This document shows, piece after piece, positions 55,901 through 62,470 of a stretch of 64,000 nucleotides of DNA. The notes beneath the pieces are model-generated. The model made no database searches and was not told the DNA's origin. It was given only the letters and a program-made list of their open reading frames with translations. Each line of letters opens with the position of its first letter. Position 1 is the stretch's first letter. The translations under genes were made by a program, and so were the position numbers. The stretch is from Arenibacter catalasegens (lineage in GTDB: Bacteria > Bacteroidota > Bacteroidia > Flavobacteriales > Flavobacteriaceae). Location: NCBI RefSeq assembly GCF_002909235.1, contig NZ_PHQQ01000004.1:62001-126000 (forward strand), given 5' to 3'.

Positions 55901-56082
55901 GGAGTACCGTTGTCGTCACTGACTACACCGGTAACGGTGGTAGACTGAAAATTAACTTCGAAAATTGTTTTTACGTCAATCTTATGGGCATACGTAATTT
56001 GTATTCCCGAAGCATATAGTACTGCTAACAGGAATAAGCTTCCAACCCTTGGCTTTTGTCTTAAATTAATTTTAAATTTCAT
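52984..56082 (-). CDS. SusC-like TonB-dependent transporter (second pair)
   Basis: A 1032-residue outer-membrane importer without an STN domain. After the signal peptide comes a carboxypeptidase-D-like repeat (about 48-125, TGVVSDDNGTPLPGASVVVKG), the TonB box/plug (VVVVGYGTQKKSEVTSS, then RIRGIGTINNSQPLIVLDG) and a barrel ending in VLGANITF. Since it lacks STN it is not controlled through FecR. A LacI-type palindrome 60 bp upstream of its start may provide control instead. Confidence 0.95.
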   Translation of the reverse strand: MKFKINLRQKPRVGSLFLLAVLYASGIQITYAHKIDVKTIFEVNFQSTTVTGVVSDDNGTPLPGASVVVKGTATGTVTDFDGNYSIEVGSSGTLVFSYIGYKTVEVVVNGKSVINTILPIDATQLDDVVVVGYGTQKKSEVTSSISQINGKDFQTSTASNAAMALQGRASGVEFVNSGTPGSTPSIRIRGIGTINNSQPLIVLDGVPVSSDMLSQLASSEIQSVEILKDAASGAIYGTRAANGVVLITTNTARFNEKTTVRLNASTGFNSVINKYPVTNAEQLYELKRERYVMDGLPIDPNSPWADEYYNQTRTDWQEEMFRDGIFQDYNMNISGGSEKSTINANIFYRDEEGTQINTYFKRLGISLRGTQKISDRFRIEENIRITNNHTLLTQDDGGTGTSQTIYSSYRFMPAIPVKYEDGSYGSGKASTQLGDMWNPVYKAKEEWRHRYKFNTLISMKADYDFTDELTLTARASYQKSTSKYEAFQNITPDQSRTENLPILRINTDETTVTLGELFTSYKKSTGLHNIGAVLGISGQVDKGHFLNMSGEGFASVDENQLVMDNASIIKGGGNDYLATGLASAFVRGTYGYNDKYYLSAIFRADGSSRFADGNRWGYFPSISGGWRISNESFLADDPTISNMKLNVGWGQLGNQNVNAFQYLNVYNKDTEYVLNDTNLTGTRLASFANPDITWETTSALNVLLELGLFNNKFNLDVAYFDRLTTDMLIPLPGLNTAGLVAIPDSNIGEMHNSGFEIEPSYVGQVGDLNFELGVNATIIKNEVTKLYGSSKFISGGDQTRTYEGEPISSFYGWKTDGIYQNQGEIDSDANISSDARRADITPGDVRFVDTNGDNIVDEKDRVHIGDANPSLLLGFHGDLNYKGFNFSAVFSGAFGHDLYDAMMMRGIDPTQSANMDAVAYQRWTGEGTSNTYPRMSTIRANDNYRVSELGIKSGNYLRMKDVVLGYTIPETITDQIGVSNMKFYISGRNLLTFTNFDGVDPEESGTNNLTRGVIYNNYPQSKSVVLGANITF

Positions 56083-56141
56083 GTTTATAATAATTTTTAA
56101 GTTGATTTTCCCTTGTACTAATATATTTCAAGACGGTATGA

Positions 56142-56155
56142 CTTAAACGTTTAAG
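56142..56155. promoter_or_regulatory. LacI-type operator-like palindrome upstream of second susC
   Basis: CTTAAACGTTTAAG is a perfect 14-bp palindrome with a central CG, the hallmark of LacI/GalR-family operators. It lies 60 bp upstream of the susC start, near where the promoter should be. No LacI-type regulator is encoded in the window, so the cognate protein would be elsewhere. Confidence 0.5.
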
Positions 56156-56479
56156 CAAGTAAAGACATTTAATCCCTTATAAAGAATGTTGGTTCATATT
56201 CTGAATGGAGAAGAAATAAAAAATTGCTGTAGAATATTAAGAATCATCTGTATAGCGCTAAATACAATTTGCCCGATACTACCATTCACTGAAGAGTAAA
56301 GATGTTCTATAAAAGCTTATCGATTATTGCCGATTTCCTATAATGCTCTTATTATACTATTATAGCAGGAGCAAAAAATCACTAACAAAATTCATAAGTT
56401 GAAGTTTAACTAGGATTTTTTTAGTAGAATTATAGCATAAAAATGGAGGCAAACCGAATAAGTTACTGAGGTTTTTTCA

Positions 56480-56487
56480 TATCTTTG
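56480..56487 (+). promoter_or_regulatory. Bacteroidota -7 promoter element for the small RNA
   Basis: TATCTTTG matches the TAnnTTTG consensus of the primary sigma factor in this phylum. It predicts a transcription start near 56493. A convincing -33 element (TTG/TTTG) is not obvious upstream. Confidence 0.45.
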
Positions 56488-56492
56488 TATTG

Positions 56493-56567
56493 CTTTAAGT
56501 GGTTAGACATTAGTTTTAATCGCTTCTTAAATTTTCGGGGAATGTGACCGCATTTCCCGATTTTTTT
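56493..56567 (+). ncRNA. Predicted ~75-nt trans-acting small RNA
   Basis: The region runs from just after a TAnnTTTG promoter element to a strong intrinsic terminator, with no open frame and no ribosome-binding context. Bases 56500-56516 (TGGTTAGACATTAGTTT) are identical on the plus strand to 39648-39664, so the RNA is perfectly complementary over 17 nt to the leader of the first susC mRNA, 16-32 nt before its start codon. This would allow repression or activation of susC translation. Size and architecture (5' pairing region, 3' terminator hairpin) are those of bacterial trans-acting sRNAs. Existence and start site are inferred. Confidence 0.5.
56535..56567 (+). terminator. Intrinsic terminator of the predicted small RNA
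   Basis: Arms 56535-56546 and 56549-56560 form a GC-rich stem of about 12 pairs including two G-U wobbles; the innermost pairs would open to form the loop. Seven T residues (56561-56567) follow directly on the plus strand. No plus-strand gene lies upstream of it in this gap, so it must end a separate short transcript. Confidence 0.7.
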
Positions 56568-56729
56568 CAACCCTAATTTATAAATTTTTTTCTTAAAAAC
56601 TTGATTTTTGCATTAACAAATAGTTAAGAATATTTCTTATTACGAAATAATTGCACAATTTTATGAGCTTAATCCATATTGAGAGCAAGTCAAATCAACA
56701 AAAAATATAACTAACCTCCTATGGCTTTC

Positions 56730-56767
56730 CCAAATTATTAATGCAAAGGTTTGCATTAATAATTTGG
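56730..56767. repeat. 38-bp palindrome
   Basis: Two 18-bp arms (56730-56747 and 56750-56767) are exact reverse complements around a GG centre. The AT-rich arms share the core AATTATTAATGCAAA. There is no T-run in either direction, so a terminator is less likely than a protein-binding or cruciform site. Confidence 0.8.
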
Positions 56768-57299
56768 TTGAATTTTCAACATTATTAAAAGGTATACTTC
56801 GGGTTTATTTGGTGGAGTGTTTATTGAATTTAATTTTATTAATTAAATGTAGTCAACCAATAAATATTGTGTTTAAGTAGTTGTTAACTAACTGATTAAG
56901 CGTAGTAAATTTTATTTAGTAATTGAAAATACAAGTTTGTAAACCTTCACTTTAGTCGTAAAAACTAATTCAAGGTCTATTATCATCCTGAATAAAAACT
57001 TTATTTATAGTACAGCTGATATTAGTCGAAATTACTTGCAAAAAGGTATTCTACGAATGAATTTATCCTATTATTGCAGAAAAAGTGTGAATTAAAACAC
57101 TATTTATTTTTATTTATTATCAATTTATAGGTTGTAATATCCAAAAAAGACTTTATTTAATTGGATTGCCGAAATCTTTGTGACTAAATAATGATAGGAA
57201 TGTCGTATCCAGAACATTTACTAAAAACGATATCACTTTAAATTTTTATTTATTTTTAAAAGAATAGGTCTAACCAATTGGAGTATCTATTATAACATT

Positions 57300-57368
57300 T
57301 TAATGAAACTTATTGTATTACGGTCTTCTACATTCTTTAAACCTCTAGATATTAAAAACTAAAAATAA
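57300..57368 (-). pseudogene. Degraded 3' end of a PorP/SprF-family gene
   Basis: The minus strand reads ALFLVFNI-stop-RFKECRRP-stop-YNKFH-stop, which aligns with the intact PorP C-terminus at 61470-61538 (LFLVFDISRFKERRRSDYSKFY). DNA identity is about three quarters over 69 bp, including the stop codon. Upstream homology ends abruptly. It is in the same orientation as the intact gene, so the 57.4-61.5 kb segment lies between two direct copies. Confidence 0.65.
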
Positions 57369-57510
57369 AGCAATTTTTTTTCGACACTAAGTGTGGCAGT
57401 TGTACAAATAAGAACCCAATTGTGTAAAACAGACAATGGCAAGGTTTTTTGTACTACTTTAGATTTTCATCGGACAACTTGGATTCTGTAAGAACTTTTT
57501 TAGTATTTTC

Positions 57511-57633
57511 GAGTCAATTACCTCAGGGCAAGCCCATGAGGTATCAAAAGAAACTCCTTGTAACATTTCGACGCCCGCCTGAACGGAAAGGGCAGGCGCC
57601 GGGGCATTCAAATCTCACTTAGTGAGTAAAGAA
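57511..57633. repeat. GC-rich REP-like hairpin element
   Basis: A GC-rich island inside very AT-rich DNA. It contains a near-perfect hairpin (57519-57543, ACCTCA/TGAGGT around GGGC/GCCC), a GC-rich imperfect inverted repeat with ACGCCCGCCTG and GGGCAGGCGCC (57571-57601) and the palindrome CTCACTTAGTGAG (57614-57626). It looks like a dispersed palindromic repeat of the REP type. No second copy is visible in this window. Confidence 0.5.
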
Positions 57634-57802
57634 CATCTATATTTTACATCATTAAGCCTAATATTAACCCTTCAAATAAATAATTCTGAAAAAAATAATA
57701 ACCATAAATTTCTCTAACAATACAATTATTCAGATTAAAAATATAGGTAGAACAATAACAAGGTACTTAGTCGTTAATCTACAATTTCTGATAGTATTTG
57801 TA

Positions 57803-59884
57803 GTGATTTTGGTTTCCTGTAAACGAAAGCCGCTGTATGAAGGACCACTGAGTCCGCAAGAGTCCATGAAAACATTTCAGTTTGCAGAAAACTTTAAGGC
57901 GGAAATATTCGCATCAGAACCTTTAGTTATAGACCCTGTGTCCATGCAGTACGATGGAGATGGAAATGCTTACGTTGTGGGCATGTTGGATGCCTACAAG
58001 GATGATTCTGTAAAAGGAAAAGGGAAAATCGTTATGTTAAAGGACACTAATGGCGACGGAAAGGCCGACACGTCTACAGTTTTTGTAGACAGTCTTAGGG
58101 AGGCAACAAGTGTGTTGCCTTGGAAGGGTGGCCTGCTTGTATGTGCAGCACCTGATATCACGTATTATAAGGATACTGATGGAGATGGCCGTTCTGATGT
58201 AAAAGAGATTCTTTTTACCGGTTTCTTTAATAAGAATGAAGAGGTGCAAGTTACCAATCTTCGGTTTGGTATTGATAATTGGATTTATGCGAATAATGGC
58301 GGGCAGGCAGGTGAAATAAGTTTTAGCCGCAGACCTGATGCGCCCCGGTTAAATGTGCAGGGTGCCGATTTTCGCTTTCGGCTCGACCGGAATGAATTTG
58401 AACGTAGTACAGGACCAGGCCAGTTTGGACTTGCAATAGACGATTGGGGCCATCGGTTTTTTACAGCCAATTCCTTACACATTCGCGAGGTGGTGGTTCC
58501 ATTGAGATACCTTGAAAGAAACCCTTTTCTTCCAACTTCTGCTAAAAGTACGATTCAAAATATTTCGGACCATGATCCGCTTATGCACCAATTAAGTGAA
58601 ACGCCATACTGGAGACAGGTACGTTCTGACCGACGTAATAAGGATTACCAGGAAAATAACCTTGACAGGGTAGAATATGCAAGGGGTCATTTTACGGGGG
58701 CTTCAGGTGGTACGTACTACGATGGCGATAAGTTTCCAAAAGAATATTATGGTAATATCTTCACAGGCGATGTTGCAGGCAACTTGGTGCACCGGGATAT
58801 TCTTTCCGTTGCGGATAGTGTACCTTATATGGTAGCAAAGCAAGGCGAAAAGGAAAAAGATAAGGAATTTATGGCCACTACGGATTCGTGGTTTCGACCT
58901 GCAAATTTTTCAGTAGGCCCAGATGGTTATCTATATATTATGGATATGTACCGGCAACATATTGAAACACCAATGTCTATCCCTGAAGACCTGCAAGAGA
59001 CCATGGACTTCGACGCCGGGAATGAATACGGGCGTATTTACAGAATAGTACCTGTGGATGAAGGTGCATACAAGCCGGTGAACCCTAATCTCACCAAAGC
59101 GTCTTCTTCCGAACTGGTTAAAGCCTTGCAGCATGAAAATCGATGGTGGAACCTAACAGCTCAAAGGCTTCTATTGGAGCGCCAGGATAAAAGTGTGTTA
59201 CAAGAGGTAAGCACTTTGTTTTCCCAAAGTAAAAAACCAAGATTCAGATTACATGCCTTATATGTTTTAGAAGGAATGGATGCTCTGGATGCAGCTACTG
59301 TGAAGATGGCAATGAAAGATCCTTCAGCAGGAGTTCGAGAAAATGCTGCGATCCTTGCCGAACGCTTTCCTAGTTGTTTATCCCAGTTGGAAGAAATGAT
59401 TAACGACTCTTCAATCCGGGTCGCATTCCAAGCTACTCTGAGTATAGGTCAATTTAAAGATAACACGGTGATACCCGCTCTGGCAAAAGCGTTGGAACTA
59501 CATGGACAGAGTCCATGGTTCAGGACAGCAGTATTGAGTTCAGAAGCTGGATCAGGTATTGACCTTTTAAAATCCTTGGAGAAGAATTCTTTTTTTAAGG
59601 ACTCCTCATCGTGGAAGCTAAAATTTATTGAAACTTGTTCTTATGTAATTGGTGCTCGTAATGATAAAAGTCAGGTTTTTGGTTTAATTAGCATCCTAGA
59701 TCAACCTTCGCTATCATATTCGGCTAGCTGGCAGTCGGCAGGTATTAAGGGATTGCTCGAAGGAATTGGAAAATCGGAAGGCTTGGGAGATACCATAAAA
59801 GAAGAATTAAAAACCATTGGATCAGAAGCAGAAAGCAATGCAGCTAAAGCAATTCGAGATTTAAAAATAATGTATGCAGAATAA
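57803..59884 (+). CDS. PVC-type dehydrogenase-like lipoprotein without cytochrome domain
   Basis: A propeller domain (about 25-420, with DTNGDGKADTSTVF, VTNLRFGIDNWIYANNGG, FTGDVAGNLVHRD and FSVGPDGYLYIMDMYRQHIE) is followed by HEAT-like repeats (about 430-690). It resembles the N-terminal parts of the protein at 26.8-29.5 kb, but no CxxCH heme motif follows. The signal peptide lies in the same frame upstream of the GTG at 57803: bases 57734-57802 encode a basic region and LQFLIVFVVILVSC, but no ATG, GTG or TTG precedes it. An ATT at 57734 is the best-placed candidate. Likely partner: the HiPIP encoded next. Confidence 0.8.
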   Translation: MILVSCKRKPLYEGPLSPQESMKTFQFAENFKAEIFASEPLVIDPVSMQYDGDGNAYVVGMLDAYKDDSVKGKGKIVMLKDTNGDGKADTSTVFVDSLREATSVLPWKGGLLVCAAPDITYYKDTDGDGRSDVKEILFTGFFNKNEEVQVTNLRFGIDNWIYANNGGQAGEISFSRRPDAPRLNVQGADFRFRLDRNEFERSTGPGQFGLAIDDWGHRFFTANSLHIREVVVPLRYLERNPFLPTSAKSTIQNISDHDPLMHQLSETPYWRQVRSDRRNKDYQENNLDRVEYARGHFTGASGGTYYDGDKFPKEYYGNIFTGDVAGNLVHRDILSVADSVPYMVAKQGEKEKDKEFMATTDSWFRPANFSVGPDGYLYIMDMYRQHIETPMSIPEDLQETMDFDAGNEYGRIYRIVPVDEGAYKPVNPNLTKASSSELVKALQHENRWWNLTAQRLLLERQDKSVLQEVSTLFSQSKKPRFRLHALYVLEGMDALDAATVKMAMKDPSAGVRENAAILAERFPSCLSQLEEMINDSSIRVAFQATLSIGQFKDNTVIPALAKALELHGQSPWFRTAVLSSEAGSGIDLLKSLEKNSFFKDSSSWKLKFIETCSYVIGARNDKSQVFGLISILDQPSLSYSASWQSAGIKGLLEGIGKSEGLGDTIKEELKTIGSEAESNAAKAIRDLKIMYAE

Positions 59885-60024
59885 ATAGTTTTTTATAGCC
59901 AGATAGAATGCGGCTTTACGGCATAAAGAAATAGTTGTAACAAAATTATGGGGGTTTCCATGAAAGATGACGCAAACAGTTATTATTATCGTCAAATTAT
60001 ATCCATTAAAAAACAGTTTTAAAA

Positions 60025-60396
60025 ATGAGGAATAAAGACTATTCCAGAAGGAAATTTATAAATAAATGTTTTAAGACAGGGAGTTTGTTTTTAGGGGGCG
60101 CCCTCTTTCTTAACTGTCGCGGTACAAATGAATCTTCCAGTAATGAAAGTGAGAACAAGATACAAAGCACCCTAGAAGACCCTTGTAATGATCTAATTGG
60201 TATAAGCGACGGGGAAATTAAAAAGCGCCAAAGCTTAGGATATGTAAAACAATCTGCCGTTCCTAATAGTTCTTGTGGTAATTGCGCGCTCTATATCCCT
60301 CCAAAGTCAAATGAAAAATGTGGGAGGTGCATCCTATTTAAAGGACCGGTTTATGTCGAGGGTCACTGTATTCAATGGGCGGCCATTACTACATAA
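60025..60396 (+). CDS. HiPIP-like high-potential iron-sulfur protein, Tat-exported
   Basis: A 123-residue protein with a twin-arginine signal (SRRKFINKCFKTGS). The C-terminal half has SCGNCALY, KCGRCILFKGPVYVEGHCIQW, which follows the HiPIP pattern Cys-x2-Cys...Cys-x-LF-x-G...GHC-x2-W that binds one [4Fe-4S] cluster. HiPIPs shuttle electrons in the periplasm. It lies 140 bp after the dehydrogenase-like gene that lacks a cytochrome domain and may be its electron acceptor. An extra Cys in CGRC adds a fifth candidate ligand. Confidence 0.8.
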   Translation: MRNKDYSRRKFINKCFKTGSLFLGGALFLNCRGTNESSSNESENKIQSTLEDPCNDLIGISDGEIKKRQSLGYVKQSAVPNSSCGNCALYIPPKSNEKCGRCILFKGPVYVEGHCIQWAAITT

Positions 60397-60457
60397 TTGA
60401 AAAAATTCAGAAAAAAGTAGAAAATGTTCTAACCACTCCCCCATTAAATTTGTTCTT

Positions 60458-61423
60458 ATGTCAAAATCAAATAAAGGATTTTCCCGTCGTGAATTTATAG
60501 CAGGTACTAGTTTGTTCGCGCTGGGCACTTCTTTAAAACTAAACGCATTTACTGATATTTCAAACATCAAAAAAGAACTGATAATCGACATTCATCAGCA
60601 CACTCATTATGTGCAACGTACAGATGAACAACTGCTTGCACATCAAAGAGCAATGGGCATTACTACAACTATTCTATTGCCATCAGGTCGTCCGGTAAAT
60701 TCGCCATCTACTCATCAAGGCATAGCCAATGGATTGCAAGCTGAAGCGGGCGGAAATGCAGAATGTTACTTATTTGCAAGCCAACATAAGAAGGAATTCC
60801 GCTTTGGTGCTTGCGCTGTTCCAGACATGAAAGATGGGCTTTATGAGATTGAAAAATATTTAAAATTGGGAGCGGTGGTTATTGGTGAATTAAAATTTGG
60901 CGTCACCTGTGATTCGCCCGAGATGCAAAAAATTTACCAACTGGCACAAAACTATAATGTACCGGTACTAATGCATTGGCAGCATGAAATGTATAATTAT
61001 GGTTTCGAACGATTTTATAAAATGTTGGAGAAATATCCTAAAGTAAATTTCATTGGCCATGCGCAGACTTGGTGGGCTAATATTGACAAATATCATACAG
61101 ATCAATCTATCCTTTATCCTAAAAAACCTGTTACCCCAGGAGGAATTACCGACCGTTATCTTAGTGATTATCCGAACATGTATGGCGATCTTTCTGCGGG
61201 CTCAGGTCTTAATGCCCTTAAAAGAGATGAAGACCATGCGAAAGCTTTTTTGGAAAGACACCAGGACAAATTATTGTATGGAAGTGATTGTGCAGACCCA
61301 ACAGGCTCTGATCCAAAAAGTTGTTCGGGCACCCTGGATATTGCTGAGATCCGAAGACTAGTATCTAAACCAACCGAACGTAAAATATTATATGAAAATG
61401 CTAAGAAATTATTCCGTCTTTAA
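60458..61423 (+). CDS. Exported amidohydrolase-family metal-dependent hydrolase
   Basis: A 321-residue amidohydrolase (TIM barrel) with a twin-arginine-like signal (SRREFIAGTSLFALG). The metal site starts with IIDIHQHTHY (His46, His48), followed by MHWQHEMY, NFIGHAQTW and LLYGSDCADP. Members of this branch hydrolyse lactones (for example fuconolactonase type) or decarboxylate acids. A lactonase acting after periplasmic oxidation of a sugar by the dehydrogenase two genes upstream is a plausible role, but this is inference. Confidence 0.82.
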   Translation: MSKSNKGFSRREFIAGTSLFALGTSLKLNAFTDISNIKKELIIDIHQHTHYVQRTDEQLLAHQRAMGITTTILLPSGRPVNSPSTHQGIANGLQAEAGGNAECYLFASQHKKEFRFGACAVPDMKDGLYEIEKYLKLGAVVIGELKFGVTCDSPEMQKIYQLAQNYNVPVLMHWQHEMYNYGFERFYKMLEKYPKVNFIGHAQTWWANIDKYHTDQSILYPKKPVTPGGITDRYLSDYPNMYGDLSAGSGLNALKRDEDHAKAFLERHQDKLLYGSDCADPTGSDPKSCSGTLDIAEIRRLVSKPTERKILYENAKKLFRL

Positions 61424-61469
61424 GTATTCTATTTCATCTTCATTTGACCTGCGTTCAAGTAGACCTTAG

Positions 61470-62468
61470 TTAATAAAACTTACTATAGTCCGATCGTCTA
61501 CGCTCCTTAAATCTCGAGATATCAAAGACTAAGAATAGTTCCAAAGAATTTGGAATAATCTGTTTAGCTTCACCGCCAAAGGGCACTCTATAGTTTAATC
61601 CAAATTCAAACGTCTCCAGGGTTAAGCTAGTAGCAAATCCTATTTCCGAGAACGAAGCATTTTCCATGTAATTGAGATGCTCATTTATACCAATACTGAA
61701 ATTACCGAGGGTGAAATCTTGATAAAAATCCAATCTAGTATTTGGACCTTGTACAGATACTGCATTGAACAAATATAAATAGGAGTATTCGGGCAATTTG
61801 GCTTGACCATATTTATTGATGTTCAATTCATATCCGAATTGCCCTGAAATAAGCATGTTCAAATTCACATTATTTTCACTCTGCTTGGATGATATCCTTG
61901 GCTGATTCAAATGTTTAAGAGAAAGTCCAAATAGCATATTAATATCATTATGCACCAATATTGAAGCACCCATATCCAAATACCCTATATTTTCTGCGGC
62001 TGTAATAGGATCAATGGTATTAGCACTAATTTGCCCTGTAAAGATGTTAATTTGATCCTGAAACGTAAGATTGTTAAAATCGTACCTATAGTTGCTATAG
62101 GCTGCCGTTATGCCAGGATATAGGATCCAATCGTTTTTCAAAACCAATTTGTACATATAACTTAAGGCAGCCGAAGTATAGTTAAATCCAGAGTTATTAA
62201 GGTTATTATTAAACAAATCCACACCCAATTGAAAATTATATTCTTCAAAGGCTGTTGAGCCAAAGGCGTATTTATGTTGTGATTGTGCTCCTTGATTTTG
62301 ACTTGCAAATTCTGCCAATACCCCTATTCTGGTCTTGTCCTTAAAGGCATGAAAACTAGGGTTCAATGATGCAGGTAACTTACTAAGGTTATGTACGAAT
62401 TTTTCTTGTGCACTGGCCCCCCACGAAATTAGAATTAGAAGGAGGAATATATGATTTAGTTTTTTCAT
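61470..62468 (-). CDS. PorP/SprF-family type IX secretion membrane protein
   Basis: A 332-residue outer-membrane protein with a signal peptide (SWGASAQ) and the PorP/SprF features: HNLSKLPASLNPSF near the N-terminus, repeated beta-strands with NDWILYPGITAAYSNY and GLSLKHLNQPRISS, and the C-terminal LFLVFDISRFKERRR. These proteins support secretion or surface placement of the large adhesin-like protein encoded just upstream, as SprF does for SprB. It is 2 bp from that gene. A degraded copy of its 3' end lies at 57.3 kb. Confidence 0.9.
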   Translation of the reverse strand: MKKLNHIFLLLILISWGASAQEKFVHNLSKLPASLNPSFHAFKDKTRIGVLAEFASQNQGAQSQHKYAFGSTAFEEYNFQLGVDLFNNNLNNSGFNYTSAALSYMYKLVLKNDWILYPGITAAYSNYRYDFNNLTFQDQINIFTGQISANTIDPITAAENIGYLDMGASILVHNDINMLFGLSLKHLNQPRISSKQSENNVNLNMLISGQFGYELNINKYGQAKLPEYSYLYLFNAVSVQGPNTRLDFYQDFTLGNFSIGINEHLNYMENASFSEIGFATSLTLETFEFGLNYRVPFGGEAKQIIPNSLELFLVFDISRFKERRRSDYSKFY

Positions 62469-62470
62469 CT

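Larger units (their letters stand above)
56083..57802. other. 1.7-kb intergenic region with several regulatory and repeat elements
   Basis: This long AT-rich gap separates divergent genes and has no credible protein-coding frame. From left to right it contains the palindrome at 56142-56155, a predicted small RNA (56480-56567), a 38-bp palindrome (56730-56767), a degraded porP 3' end (57300-57368) and a GC-rich hairpin repeat (57511-57633). These are listed separately. Between them I see only AT-rich DNA. Confidence 0.75.

Noticed and set aside
56842-56860. AT-rich inverted repeat (TTTAATT/AATTAAA)
   Set aside because: Such short AT palindromes are common in this base composition; no terminator tract or promoter is attached.
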